A DNA stretch of 64,000 bases from Atopsyche davidsoni (GCA_022113835.1 JAILWY010000027.1:9984501-10048500); one strand, 5' to 3'. Shown: positions 32,662 to 44,459, counted from the first letter of the stretch. Numbers and translations: made by a program. The notes: a model not told the origin generated them from the letters alone.

Positions 32662-33036
32662 TGTTATTTTTTCTATGTATTACTACATAATTAAATTCTA
32701 TCTAATAAAAGCCTAATCTTTTTTATTTTTAATACGCATTATTCAATTTGAATTGACACATGTAATGTTAAAAAAAATCATTCTTGACTAAACTTAAACA
32801 GAAACACACACCTGTATCCTTGTCCTATATTTATCTTACACAAAACACAACAATTGAATACAAATTAAGGGCAGTTGACACCGTAAGGGATAGTGAGTGG
32901 TGTAGTACTATTGTAAAGTATAGTGAGTGCAAACTTTAAAATAAATAAATATAATATGATAATTTCTACTCGTATTAACTACAGCTTTATCTTGACTTTC
33001 ATTTCAATGTATAATTTATGAATTTTACTTTTTCAG

Positions 33037-33227
33037 TTGAATACATCGTATCACAGAAAGGAAACACTCTAATAAAAATGAATAATTTTACATATTACAT
33101 GCGCACAAAGTCTAAAAATGGCAAAATTCGCTGGTATTGTTCAACGCATTGTAAAAAAGGTTGTAAGGCGTCTTTGTTAACAGTGGAAAATGTAATTGTG
33201 TCCCAAATAGGTTTACACAATCATTGA
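33037..33227 (+). CDS. mod(mdg4): Alternative FLYWCH exon E33
   Basis: The acceptor is actttttcag. V-E-Y-I-V-S-Q-K-G, NTLIKMNNFTYYMRTKSKNGK, RWYCSTHCKKGCKA, GLHNH-TGA. An extra Cys sits in the loop (HCKKGC). The YYMR stretch links it to E30 and E31. AATAAA lies 17 nt after the stop (33244-33249). Confidence 0.91.
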
Positions 33228-34019
33228 TATATTTTTTATTAAAAATAAATTTCTAAATTAGTATTTTGCACACTGCATCAGACGTCAGCTGATTAGTCCA
33301 TGAACTTTATTAGAAATTGTCTATATGTTTATATATGAAAATGTTTCTTTTTAGTAATAAATATACTAGGTTATGTAGTATAATTTGTTAAATAATAAAT
33401 GTATCAGATAACAGTTAACTTTTCTATGATTTATAGAATAGAATATATATAGAATAGTTTAATAAACTGTAAATTACCTATGGCTTAATAAATTGGGCTG
33501 CCGCTCTCCTTTGGGCGTAGAACAACCCGTAGAGCTTTGGCTTGTTTAAATTATCCCGAGCCCATCTTCTGTAATAAAAGATAGATCGTACCTGACCTGA
33601 AGGACCCGTACAATAAATATTTTAAGTATAAAGTAATTTGATATTATTACATATAATCAGATTCACAATGTCCTAAAAGAAAGTCTACGATTAAAGACTT
33701 TGACCAATTGAAGTCAGTCAGATGGTTCTGGAATTGATTGAATGGAATTGAAACCGCTAGACGTGCATTTAATATATAAATTATATGCTTGAAAAAAAAA
33801 ATTCTCTGGCAAACTTCAATGCTGTTATTAATTATAAAATTTCTACTTTGACTCACATTGCCGACTGTGGCATTAAAGTAACTTGAAGGTAAAGCTGTAA
33901 TTTTTTAATTTATTTGAAGTTAACAGTAAACATTGTTATGAGTAATAAGCATATTTATTTACATTTTTTTGCCAATCCTTTATGATCTTATCCTACAACT
34001 GATTTCTGTTCTTTTTCAG
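33228..34019. other. Interval without firmly identified features
   Basis: A GC-richer patch at about 33490-33605 ('gctgccgctctcctttgggc' onwards) resembles repeat-derived sequence but is unassigned. The rest is AT-rich. Confidence 0.4.
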
Positions 34020-34249
34020 TGGAATACGTTATGTCAAAGAGAGGAAATTCATTGATAAAATTTAATAACTACACATATTCTTGTCAGTTTAAGAAGAGTA
34101 ATGGTGAGACATGTTGGAATTGTTCCACACACAACAGTAAAGGTTGCAAAGCAGTTTTGTATACTGTAGATAATGTCATTGTGCATGAAAATTGTGGTCA
34201 CAATCATCAATCAACATTCAGGTTTCCAATACTTTTTGAATTGAATTGA
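34020..34249 (+). CDS. mod(mdg4): Alternative FLYWCH exon E34 with long tail
   Basis: The acceptor is ttttttcag and the split Val uses G|TG. V-E-Y-V-M-S-K-R-G, NSLIKFNNYTYSCQFKKSNGE, CWNCSTHNSKGCKA, GHNH. Thirteen residues follow the finger (QSTFRFPILFELN) before TGA. As in E7, the tail has an aromatic/hydrophobic F-P-I-x-F-E core. Cys replaces the Arg before the Trp. Confidence 0.88.
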
Positions 34250-34547
34250 AAAAAAAATTGGTGGATTTGTAGTGCCATTGTGTTTTTTTTTTAAAACATT
34301 TTCAGTCTTTTTTTATATAAAAATGTTTTCAAGTGCAAGTTTTTTTTTTATCAATACTATTTGTTACTTATTAATATTTTATATTATTAAATGTGTTCAT
34401 GATATACTTGTTTTGATTTATTTAATTTGTGCAAATGCATTATTCAAGACAGATTAGATTAGATTCCTTACATTATGAGATTTTTGGTACTTTACTACGA
34501 AAACAAGTTGATACATCTTTGATTGGACCATTACATCTCATTGATCT

Positions 34548-35035
34548 TCTAAGCCAGGGGTTGGCAAACTTAAGCCAAATATGTACACGCATACTAACAC
34601 ACTTAAGCATATTAACGTTAAAAAAAAATGAGAGCCAAATCTGTTTATTGATTTAACAAACCTCTATTATAATTTAACACTTCATTATATTACGGGTATA
34701 CCGAATAAAACTTGATTTATTTATTTATTATCAAACAAACGCCCTTAGGAAAGACCTAAGGGTGTTTGTTAATATAATAAGTACAATTTTGAAAAGACAC
34801 ATATAAAGGTAAGAAATAGAAAGTGTAATGTAAAAACTTAAGGCTACTGTAATATAAAAAAGAATTATAAGAAAGAAAATTTTATAAAACACATATATAT
34901 GTAAAAAGAAATAAAGTGCTATTAATTATACTACTGTACTTAAGATCAAAAATCAGAATATATTCTAAGTCGCACATAAAAATGAAAATACAATAATCGT
35001 GCTAGAGCCGTACTTTGCCGACTGCTGTTCTAAGC
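34548..35035. mobile_element. hAT-type MITE with 8-bp target duplication
   Basis: Identical 8-mers 'ttctaagc' flank the element at 34548-34555 and 35028-35035. Between them the termini are imperfect inverted repeats: left caggggttggcaaact, right (complement) cagcagtcggcaaagt. An 8-bp duplication with CAG...CTG ends is the hAT signature. The 472-nt interior has no open frame but holds a second hairpin (about 34735-34771, around 'cttaggaaagacctaag'). Non-autonomous. Confidence 0.8.
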
Positions 35036-35187
35036 AAATATTATACACAGCATTATAAAACTATGAGTAAATACGTGTCCAGGTATTCGGAAAAGTCACA
35101 TATATATATTCTACATTGATATGTGTTGCTAATGAATGAAATTGATATATTTTATACTACTTCATCTAATATATATATTTTTTCTAG

Positions 35188-35378
35188 TTGAATACGTGAA
35201 GTCAAAACGAGGGAACACTCTAATAAAAATGAATAATTACACTTATTCACTTCATATAAAGAATAAAAATGGAAAAATTCGCTGGTATTGTTCAACACAC
35301 AACAGTAAAGGTTGTAAAGCATCCCTGCAAACTGTAGGGGATGTCATAATATCCCATTCTGATAGTCACAACCACTGA
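35188..35378 (+). CDS. mod(mdg4): Alternative FLYWCH exon E35
   Basis: The acceptor is atttttttctag. V-E-Y-V-K-S-K-R-G, NTLIKMNNYTYSLHIKNKNGK, RWYCSTHNSKGCKA, DSHNH-TGA. Close to the block consensus. TVGDV replaces TVEDV. It lies 150 nt after the hAT MITE. Downstream is an AT microsatellite (35588-35629) and nothing else before E36. Confidence 0.92.
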
Positions 35379-35587
35379 TGTTTCATCATTATTATATTAT
35401 ATTGATTATATTGTCAGCACAAAATATGTGATGAAAAGATGTAACAACAAATTATTGAACTTTATTAATGTTACTTTTATTTTTTAAGAGTAAAAAAAAT
35501 AAGCTAGAAAGCAAGCAGATATTGAGACATTCTGAAAAAAATAGTAGTTGTGTCAGGCTTGCTATGTGTCTGGCATTATTTGGTTTG

Positions 35588-35633
<46 letters not shown>

Positions 35634-35939
35634 AGAATGTGTCTCTACTGAAATATGTTTTAGCAATTAATTAATTATTAAAACATATGTTTAGATTAGA
35701 CTAGAAAATCCTTTTCGTCAAACAGGTATATACAGATAGCAGGTTTGCAGTATTCCATTATGTAATTTTTTATTTTTTTAATATAGTACATTGAAATATA
35801 TACCTCCATAACTATTAATAAATATTTTTTCTTAAGACATCATCCCTCACCCCTTTCCTAAAAACTAATAACGTGATTTTTTTCGCAGATATTGTACAAT
35901 AAGGTTTTAATTAACATTTTTCTTTTATTTCTATTTCAG

Positions 35940-36130
35940 TTGAATATATAAAATCACAAAGAGGTAAACCTCTGATAAAATTGAATGATTACACATACTC
36001 AGTCCACATGAAGTGTAAAAATGGTCAAGTCCGCTGGTTCTGCTCTACTCATGGTAGCAGAGGGTGCAAAGCCATCTTGTACACTGTAGAGGGCATCATT
36101 GTGTTCCAAAGTGGTTTTCACCATCACTAA
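35940..36130 (+). CDS. mod(mdg4): Alternative FLYWCH exon E36
   Basis: The acceptor is tctatttcag. V-E-Y-I-K-S-Q-R-G, KPLIKLNDYTYSVHMKCKNGQ, RWFCSTHGSRGCKA, GFHHH-TAA. Three consecutive His end the finger. Its linker resembles E27 (KCxNG). AATAAA is at 36317-36322. Confidence 0.91.
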
Positions 36131-37085
36131 TTTTTTTTCCTGGAAGATTTGGATTATACACATGTATATGCTCAAATTATAATATTTGTTATATCTCGTT
36201 TTAAGAATATACATTAGCTTAATCTATTTTTTACCTTTTTGTTTCCATTCTGCTGATGATATATTATAAAGTAAAACATGGTAGTATTTTTGTAAACAAA
36301 TTTATTGTATTTAAAGAATAAAAAATATTTTGTAACAATACTACTTTTATTTATTTTAGAATTTATATACATTATAATATACATTATATTGTATTAGATA
36401 AATAAATGTTTTTGTTATATATGGATGGGCTAAAATTAATTTAGTTTATTTGTTGAGAGGTTTATAAAACTGTATACAATACAATTACAACTATGAACTA
36501 ACTACACATAGTTCTCTCTTATGTATAGCTATAGTTCTTATGTATGCCTCCAATATGGCATTTGCAAAGTTTTGACTCTGTGTATCCTTTAATTTGTTAA
36601 AGTTATACAAATATGTGTTTTAAGATCATCTTATAGTTTTAACATTACAGAATATTCAGGCTCGTGATCATCATAATCTATCTTGATACAGTATAAAGTC
36701 ATAATACTATGTTCTGCAATACCTATACAAAGCAATCTGATTGTTGATAACAAATTGTTGGATAAGCATCTTGTTGATGCATGTATGCAGCAGAATGTGT
36801 ACAATAGGTAGTCCCTTTATGGCAATAAGCACTGCAAAGTCCAGACTATACAAGGCAATCTGATTAACCATAAACCTTTTTAACTGCTTTATTGTATATG
36901 CGGCAGTACAGCGCACATTTAGTGCCGTAGTGTAATTCAATGCGTCTAACTTTTTTTTAACTTGTAATGAGTTATTATATTTTCAGTATTTAAGCTGTAT
37001 TGGATTTTTGAGCGGTTTTTGCACTTCTTTGTTCTATCACCGTATTTTCAGCCATAACTCATTATGCTTTTCATTTTGATTTCAG
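36131..37085. other. Interval with small internal duplication
   Basis: 'tatacaaagcaatctgatt' (about 36724) and 'tatacaaggcaatctgatt' (about 36846) are short direct copies. Otherwise AT-rich with no recognised element. Confidence 0.4.
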
Positions 37086-37279
37086 TTGAGTACGTTTCAT
37101 CACAGAGAGGAAGTACTTTAATTAAAATGAACAATTATACATATTCAGTTCAAACAAAAAACAAAAATGGTAACATTCGCTGGCATTGCTCCACACATAA
37201 CAGTAAAGGTTGTAAGGCAATTTTGTATACCACGGGGGTGGATGTTGTTATTTCTCTATATGGAATTCATAATCATTGA
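37086..37279 (+). CDS. mod(mdg4): Alternative FLYWCH exon E37
   Basis: The acceptor is ttgatttcag. V-E-Y-V-S-S-Q-R-G, STLIKMNNYTYSVQTKNKNGN, RWHCSTHNSKGCKA, GIHNH-TGA. One residue is inserted after the second Cys helix (YTTGVDVVIS). The disrupted unit E52 at 51.9 kb shares YSVQ.KN and LYTTG, so E37 is its likely parent. AATAAA at 37379-37384; a long AT microsatellite (about 37578-37700) follows, then E38. Confidence 0.91.
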
Positions 37280-37574
37280 TTTAAAATATTTTGACTGAAT
37301 TTTATATATTTCCCATTTATTGTTGTATTAAGTTTTTACTACAGTTGAATGTATAAATTTAATGTTATGACATCAGGGAATAAAAATGAATAAGATGTTC
37401 ATAATAGTCTTAATAAAATACATTGTTTATAAATATAACGTATTTGAAATTACGTAGTTTGAATTTAAGTTTTGTAAAATTCAATATATTTTCATATAAC
37501 TCTGATACTTAATTGAATTATATATATTTTTTGATTTTATTGATATATTTAGCAAGATGTGTAAGCATTGATTT

Positions 37575-37637
<63 letters not shown>

Positions 37638-38210
37638 TTATATATATATATATATATTTATATATATTTATATAAATTATATATATATAATTTATATGTA
37701 TATGTATAAAAGTATAAATAAAAATCAGTGACACTTTTAAAGATAGTTTTAATTTTATGCATTTGATTTTTTGTGTGGTTATTACAAATTCAATTGATTC
37801 TCTTTAACCACTACACAGGCTTGTTGTATTAACAATACTCTTATTTAAATAATAATAACTATCCAAATTCTTGTTGAGTTACAAGACTACTTATTGTGAA
37901 ATAGGAATAGCCATCAGGCCTTACTGGCCAGAGGGCGTATTTTCAAATCTCATGTAAATGTAAAAGTAAAAATAACCAGAAAATTATACCACGCTCAAGT
38001 GAGGATAAATGTACATATATTACTGAATTACATATATTCAACATTACAGTACTATAAAAGTAATGAAATAAGTATGGTGTCAAGAATTGTGAGTACCGCT
38101 TTGTGCCTCTATGTTATATTTTATTTTTGAATTGAAGCCAAGGAGAGAACAAACCACTATGAAAATTAATAATGAATAATATCTAATGTTTTCTTTTGTT
38201 TATATTTTAG

Positions 38211-38401
38211 TGGAATATATCAGGTCACAAAGAGGGAATACTTTAATACGAATTAATAAATACATGTTTTCAATTCAAATAAAACGTAAAAATGGTAAAA
38301 CTCGCTGGCACTGCTCCACACATCACAGCAAAGGTTGTAAAGCATATCTGTATACTTTAGAAGACTTCATAGTTTATCATTTTGGTTGGCACAATCACTG
38401 A
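38211..38401 (+). CDS. mod(mdg4): Alternative FLYWCH exon E38
   Basis: The acceptor is tatattttag and the split Val uses G|TG. V-E-Y-I-R-S-Q-R-G, NTLIRINKYMFSIQIKRKNGK, RWHCSTHHSKGCKA, GWHNH-TGA. Met replaces Thr in the aromatic strand. AATAAA is at 38471-38476. The 438 nt to E39 are plain. Confidence 0.91.
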
Positions 38402-38839
38402 TTTTTAATTTATTGCATGTTTATCTTAAGTTGTGGTTTAGAATTATTTAAATATAATGTAAAGGCTGACAATAAATGAAGTTCTCTTAAAGATTGTTTT
38501 ATTTAATAATTAGTTTTACAATAAAATAAATTTAAGTGCAGACTGAGCTATTAGAATTCCCTGAAATATCTTACAAAACGAAATAATACATTTATACTTA
38601 TCCAGCAATGATATCCCAGGCACATTGGTTGTGTACTAGGTTTTCAGAGAGCGTAACAATCGAGAACCATGAGTGCAAGTGGTCTCTGCATCATGCTACT
38701 TCCTTTCCCAATGTTGATATATAATAATAACCAATAATCTTAAATCATACATGTATGCATCAAATAGTCAAATTGATAATTTTACTAAGTTACTAGCAGT
38801 TTTAATAATTTTTAACATGTTTGATTATTTAATTTTTAG

Positions 38840-39036
38840 TGAGGTATATCATGTCGAGAAGAGGAAAACCTATAATACTAAAGGATAACTTCACTTACTC
38901 TAATCGTCAAAGCAAGAACAAGAAGGGCAAAATCATTTGGTATTGTTCAACAAATAACCACAAAGGATGTAAAGCAAAATTGGTTACTGTTGACAGTCTT
39001 ATTGTGTCGCAGTCTGTCTCTCACAATCATTTATAG
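38840..39036 (+). CDS. mod(mdg4): Alternative FLYWCH exon E39
   Basis: The acceptor is aatttttag. V-R-Y-I-M-S-R-R-G, KPIILKDNFTYSNRQSKNKKGK, IIWYCSTNNHKGCKAKL, SHNHL-TAG. The NNHKGC loop, I-x-W and the SQS ending are shared with E45, making the two a distinct sister pair. One residue follows the last His. AATAAA is at 39072-39077. The 700 nt to E40 are AT-rich without features. Confidence 0.9.
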
Positions 39037-39736
39037 GACACCATTGCGACATAATAACAATATTTTTAGTTAATAAAAAAATTATTATAATAAATACAAT
39101 GGTATATAATTTTTCTTGCAATCAAGTATGTTTCTAATAGTTTAAATCTACTTTGCCATAATCTTATTCATTCGTGACAAATAAATAATTTCATTACAAC
39201 GTTTTTCAATATTGACCATCAGTAGTGATTTTTTCTAATTTAGTAATATTTTTAACTAGTAGGCATTATGTAATTATTAAGTAAATCCGTTATCATCAAT
39301 GTGTTTTTTAATTAAATGTCAGTACAAACATAAACCAGAATTTTAATTTACCTAAAATACCTTTCGAACCCATAAATATCCATCTCACAACATGTATAGA
39401 GTAATAATTTGATCGTTGAATGTTCATCTCGTATAAAATATGACATTGATTTTTTAAAATGTTTTTGTAAAATAAATGTTTTTTACTTGTGTGTGGATAT
39501 TTTTTTTTCGTTTGCGTTTTAGAATTTATCATCATCTGAATAATATTTTATCAAACATGAATCACAATATCATGAATAAAAATAAATTTGTAAGCCAACC
39601 GTGTGCTTGTGCAGGGACTGCGGGAGACATATTACTATCATACTTTATTCAATCAATAAAATTATCCATATGATTAATGAAGAATTCTTTTATAAATTTT
39701 ATTATTTATTAATTCACATTTTTGCTTTTTTTACAG

Positions 39737-39927
39737 TCGAGTATATGAAGTCGATGAAAGGAAATACCTTAATAAAAATGAATAATTACACATTCTCCAT
39801 TAAAACAAGGCGTAAAAACGGTAAAGTATGCTGGCATTGTTCTACACATCATAACAAGTATTGTACGGCTATTTTGTACACTGTAGAAGATACTATTGTA
39901 TCGCAGTCTGGTTTTCATAATCACTGA
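39737..39927 (+). CDS. mod(mdg4): Alternative FLYWCH exon E40
   Basis: The acceptor is ttttttacag. V-E-Y-M-K-S-M-K-G, NTLIKMNNYTFSIKTRRKNGK, CWHCSTHHNKYCTA, GFHNH-TGA. Cys replaces the Arg before the Trp, as in E34, and KGC is KYC. AATAAA is at 40000-40005. Confidence 0.9.
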
Positions 39928-40509
39928 ATTATAAATATATATAATTGTATGCAAATTGTTATAAATGCTTTCAAAGGAGACATGCTCCCTTTTTTAATCA
40001 ATAAAATTAAAATTTTAAAAATTGTTTTATTTTTGTACCAAATAAATACGAATTCATGCAAACAGGATGATCGGTGTATAGAAAATTTTTGAGTGCGATG
40101 TACATGGACATAAAATATTTTAGCAATGTACCTTCTTTAATTACATGGAAGTCTAACTAATTTAATTTAATTCTTGAAGCAGAAAGCTTTATTGTGTTCG
40201 TATTCAAATAAAATACGTAATTTACCAAGTAATTTTTCCATATTAAATATTGTTTCTACGAGTCTCAAAATTTTATTTTTTAGACTTCATTTTTTAATTT
40301 TTTTTATATTTATTTTTTTGTGTAAAATTTTAAAGTAGTACTTGGTTTATTTTTGGATTTTTGAAATATTTTTTGCCTGACCATTGTACATATATATATA
40401 TAACACAAATGTGTTCTATTCGTTGCAAAAAGCCTGGAATCACCATGTATAAGGTTTATGATTATTTTGATGTGATAATGATTAAGAACATTTTTTTAAA
40501 TATTGAAAA

Positions 40510-40690
40510 TTGATTAAAGAAACTCTTAGAAAAATATATCAACGTGATTTGTGCGGGATTCGAACCCACATCCCCTCGCTTACATGGCAGGTGCATTACC
40601 AACTATGCTAACCAATCACTAGTACTAGACAAGAATTTTTAATAATCATATCCTATAAATGAAACAATGTTCTTATTATGCCTAATTAAA
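40510..40690 (-). repeat. tRNA-derived SINE
   Basis: On the minus strand 40551-40620 has an A box (TTAGCATAGTTGG), a B box (GGTTCGAATCC) and a plausible T arm. The acceptor stem does not pair and the anticodon arm is poor, so it is a SINE head rather than a tRNA gene. The body to its left ('aaatcacgttgatatatttt' on the minus strand) recurs in the palindrome at 14.0-14.17 kb. The rest of the E40-E41 interval is AT-rich. Confidence 0.7.
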
Positions 40691-40780
40691 TATTGTGTGA
40701 CTTGCAATACTAGACTTTTTGATGTCTTTATAATTTATACTGCATCATTTCACATCTCACACTTATTTTTTTTATTTCAG

Positions 40781-40971
40781 TTACATACATCGAATCACAG
40801 AGAGGAAATACTTTAATAAAAATGAACAACTACACATACTCAATTCACAAAAGATATAAGAACGGAAAAGTACGCTGGTATTGTTCAACGCACTGCACTA
40901 AAGGCTGTAAAGCAGTTTTGTACACAATAGAGGATGTAATTGTATCACAATCTGCTATTCACAATCACTAA
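40781..40971 (+). CDS. mod(mdg4): Alternative FLYWCH exon E41
   Basis: The acceptor is tttatttcag. V-T-Y-I-E-S-Q-R-G, NTLIKMNNYTYSIHKRYKNGK, RWYCSTHCTKGCKA, AIHNH-TAA. The HCTKGC loop with extra Cys is shared with E24. AATAAA is 21 nt past the stop (40992-40997). A dispersed repeat copy (41141-41240, related to 16719-16815) follows. Confidence 0.92.
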
Positions 40972-41140
40972 TTTGTTTTTTATGTAAATGTAATAAATAA
41001 AAAAAATAAACAATATTTCATTAAATAGTTTCTTTATAAGATATATTTTAAGTGCTTTTTTGTATACTTTTATGGAAAGGAGCCATTGTTTACCATAATA
41101 TAGTAATATTAAAATATCTATGGTAATAAAAATTACCTCA

Positions 41141-41240
41141 TTTGGTCGTCAGTCGGATTTAAAGTAGCGGCCAGGGAACACACGCCTCTATGTTATTTAT
41201 CCGAGTATTCATCCCTAAAAGTTAGGAGCAAGGTAATCCC
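41141..41240 (+). repeat. Dispersed repeat, second copy
   Basis: 'tggtcgtcagtcggattt' through 'gttaggagcaaggtaatccc' aligns with 16719-16815, including the shared 'ggaacac', 'atccga' and 'aaaagttaggagcaagg' stretches. Class unknown; no coding sequence. Confidence 0.6.
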
Positions 41241-41565
41241 TTGGTAATTATTAAACATAAAAATTTAATTATTGCACTAAAGTGTCGGAAAAAAAAACAT
41301 TTCTCCCATCCTTGAATTTTGCAGCTGACCTGGTACCTGGTCAGGACAAAAAAACCATAGCATTGTCCTGATAGAATATCGGGAATAGAATATTAGGACA
41401 TCTCTTAGCTATCAAGACTCATGAATACTGAAACTTTAAAATAATTCTGTTTCTTTTATAAATCATCTTTGATTTCCAAAAATACAAACTCCCACTCTTA
41501 ATAATAAAAGCCGGTGTTTATGTGCGAGTAACTCATATTTTAAATTTGACTTTTTTCTTATGCAG

Positions 41566-41752
41566 TTGAATATGTGCGATATGTGAAATTTTTTAATAAG
41601 AATGAATGATTATACATTTTCAATGCATTGCAGACTTAAACATGGTAGAAATGCGTTGGAATTGTTCTACTCATAAAAATAAAGGTTGTAGGATATTCTT
41701 GTACACTGAAGAAGATATCATTGTGAACAAAAATGATATTCACAGCCACTAA
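41566..41752 (+). pseudogene. Frameshifted FLYWCH exon E42
   Basis: After acceptor ttatgcag the frame V-E-Y-V-R breaks: a small deletion in the RSQRGN region shifts it to an early TGA. The later parts (MNDYTFSMH, MRWNCSTHKNKGC, HSH-TAA) are still recognisable, but a second indel near the NGK linker lies between them. At least two lesions, so not functional. Confidence 0.85.
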
Positions 41753-42066
41753 TATTTTAAGAAGTAAATCAAAATTGGAAAGAAGAAAAAAAGATTTGTT
41801 AACCATCTTTACAAATATAACTATTGCTACTAAAAATCACATTGTTAAAACTATTAAAAAAATGGTTAATTTCTTCGAATTTTATTGATCAGGCTTTTGT
41901 ACGTTAAAAATAATTAGTAAAATGCTGTCTGTATAGTCAGATTTTTGTCAATCAAATAAGAGCAAGTTGAGAATTGAATTTTAGTAGCAGTGTAATATAA
42001 ATCATTATTTGAGGGATAATTTGTTTTTCCTTTCCAACATTAATATGACGAATAAATGGTTTTTTT

Positions 42067-42175
42067 AATTACTTTGTTTGATAATGCCAAAGCGAAAGGT
42101 TGGCGAAACCGGCCACCAATAAAATTAAAAACGAGGAAAAGTCACAAAAGTATTTTATTAAAAACATTATTATAA
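42067..42175. repeat. Foldback-family single arm
   Basis: 'tttgataatgccaaagcgaa' then 'ggttggcgaaaccggcca' and 'ttttattaaaaacatt' match one arm of the 24.4-kb foldback, diverged and without its partner. The rest of the E42-E43 interval shows nothing notable. Confidence 0.8.
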
Positions 42176-42578
42176 CAAATTTATCATTATTTGTAAATGT
42201 ATATATATAAATGGCTAAAACTCATACAATAAATGACTATATATTATATATTTACAATAAACCTTTCAGACGAAACCTGATTTTTTTTTAATCAAACGGG
42301 GATAATTACTTACAATTGATAATTTTGTGGACTTGTTTTTCAGTACATAAAAATGCTTTTTATTGTTTTTTTATATGAAGGTATAGGTAGATGTTAAGAA
42401 CATAGCTGCTTTGGAAGTTTCTGATTCAATTCAGAGATTAAGGGACTGGTGTACAAAAATGAATGGAGTCCAAAAGCTTGCAACCCATCATGAAAAAAAT
42501 TATAGAATCATTATACATTTTATTATTAAGTAAATGAAATAGGCGCAAAGAACTAATTTTTATATGGTTTTATTTCAG

Positions 42579-42769
42579 TGGAATATATTAAATCAAAGAG
42601 AGGAAACACTTTGATAAGAATGAATAATTATACATTTTCAATTCACAAGTTACGTAAAAATGGTAAAGTGCGCTGGTATTGCTCCACACACAATAGCAGA
42701 GGGTGTAGAGCAATTTTGAACACTATTGAAGATGTTGTAGTGTCTCAGTCTGGTTTTCACAATCATTGA
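42579..42769 (+). CDS. mod(mdg4): Alternative FLYWCH exon E43
   Basis: The acceptor is tttatttcag and the split Val uses G|TG. V-E-Y-I-K-S-K-R-G, NTLIRMNNYTFSIHKLRKNGK, RWYCSTHNSRGCRA, GFHNH-TGA. Near the middle-block consensus in every segment. LNTIEDVVVS has Asn for the usual Tyr. Confidence 0.92.
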
Positions 42770-43651
42770 TGTTTCATAATAATTCTGTCATCCACTTGCA
42801 GAGACCGCCTTAAATATTTCTTTTATCAAATCTTATATATTGTAAAAGCTATCAAAAAATACTTTTAGTTTTATTAATTAAGTATCCTGCAAGATAGTCT
42901 ATGTTTAAATTTTTAAAGAAACAAAGTTTCATTTAAAAAAAAGTAATTTTAAAAGATTGTCTTTCAAATGCAGGATGGGATTCAAATATAATATATATTA
43001 TATATAAATATATAAATTTAATATTCATGGCCGATTGAACAATGTATAACTCAAATGTATTTTGCTAGTTTTATAATATATTTTTAATTATGTTAATATA
43101 TTATAAAATGAAACTATTTTAAAATTGGTATTATTTTCTTGTAAACATGTTTATATAATTTGTAAGATATCATTGAGCATCATGTCATATTGACTTCAGA
43201 AAAACAAATTGACATGTTCACACATATTAAAATTGGGTCGAATAGGGTTAAAATAGGACAAATAAACTGATAGCTATAATTAATTTAATTTTATCATTAC
43301 TACTCTATTTTTATTTTGAACTTATCTTGTCATTCAGTGTGGCTTATGGAATGATAATTATTGCATGTAACGAACATTTTAAATTTATCTTATTGATTTC
43401 GGATTATGATTTCATTCAATAACAATAACACTGTTTTAATTTTAAATGCACCAAGTCCCTGGTTTTTAATTTAGACAGAACAATATGTTTGTTATTATCT
43501 ATAAATATAATTTTTCTTCAAAAAAAGCAAAATACCCAAACTAATACCCATTTTTTTGTAACTCTCTATAGAGAGGGATTTAGAGTTTTGTTGTCATATT
43601 TAGAAACTGTACAAATTTCTTTGATACCAACGTTTTTATCTTTCATTTCAG
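42770..43651. other. AT-rich interval without recognised features
   Basis: A short TA palindromic patch lies near 42989-43010. No transposon end, RNA or exon fossil was recognised. Confidence 0.45.
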
Positions 43652-43852
43652 TTCAGTACATAATATCAAAAAGAGGAATCAAATTGTTAAAAGTTAAAAA
43701 AAGTTGATAATTACACATTTTCAATTTACGAGAAAGGTAAAAATGGTGAAATACGCTGGTATTGCTTAACACACAGCAGTAAAGGCTGTAGAGCTATTTT
43801 GTATACCTTAAATGTTATCATTGTATCTAAAAGTGGTTCTCATAATCACTGA
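43652..43852 (+). pseudogene. FLYWCH exon E44 with 10-nt insertion
   Basis: The acceptor (tcatttcag) and start V-Q-Y-I-I-S-K-R-G-I-K-L-L-K-V are fine. An extra 10 nt (aaaaaaagtt, a near-repeat of the preceding aaagtt) shifts the frame to TGA. Without it the rest would be a full finger (DNYTFSIY, RWYCLTHSSKGCRA, GSHNH). A single lesion, so a sequencing or assembly error is possible. Confidence 0.8.
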
Positions 43853-44018
43853 TCATTTTCTTCTTAATATGCTTCCAAATGTAACTATGGATGCATATTT
43901 GTGGTTTTATATTTCCCTTGTAAATATATAATATAATGCAATTTGCTTTATTTTTTTCAATGAAAAAATTTATCTTTATTATATTAATTTAGTTTTTTTT
44001 ATGAGTACTTGTACCTGT

Positions 44019-44051
<33 letters not shown>

Positions 44052-44271
44052 TATGTATATATCAACTTACCTGATAATACTCTTGCTATTTAAAAATATA
44101 GTAAAATTATGAATCAAAAATATCTTTTTGAGTTGTATTTGAAGCACCCTTTTACATAATTTTTTGCCCTTGATCTCATCCACTCCTCTACCATAACCAT
44201 CATTACATGTGTAAAGTAAAATCTTCTAAGTATTTATATTATTATCTGACAATTCAAATATTTTATTTTAG

Positions 44272-44459
44272 TGAAGTACTTTACATCGAAAAAAGGAAAA
44301 CCCCTGATACAATTGGGGTCCTACACCTTTATTTTTCGTCAGAAAGCAAAAAGTGGTAAAAATATTTGGTGTTGCATAAATAACCACAAAGGATGCAGGG
44401 GAAAATTGAGTATTTTTGATGATGTTATTGTGTCGCAATCCTATCGTCACAATCATTGA
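44272..44459 (+). CDS. mod(mdg4): Alternative FLYWCH exon E45
   Basis: The acceptor is ttttatttag-like (ttttattttag) and the split Val uses G|TG. V-K-Y-F-T-S-K-K-G, KPLIQLGSYTFIFRQKAKSGK, IWCCINNHKGCRGKL, RHNH-TGA. The ligand spacing is C-x6-C, with an additional Cys between the Trp and the first ligand. Sister of E39. No close AATAAA. Confidence 0.87.

Noticed and set aside
40551..40620. Functional tRNA gene on the minus strand
   Set aside because: A and B boxes are present, but the acceptor stem does not pair, the anticodon arm is poor, and it is attached to a repeat body. Called a SINE.
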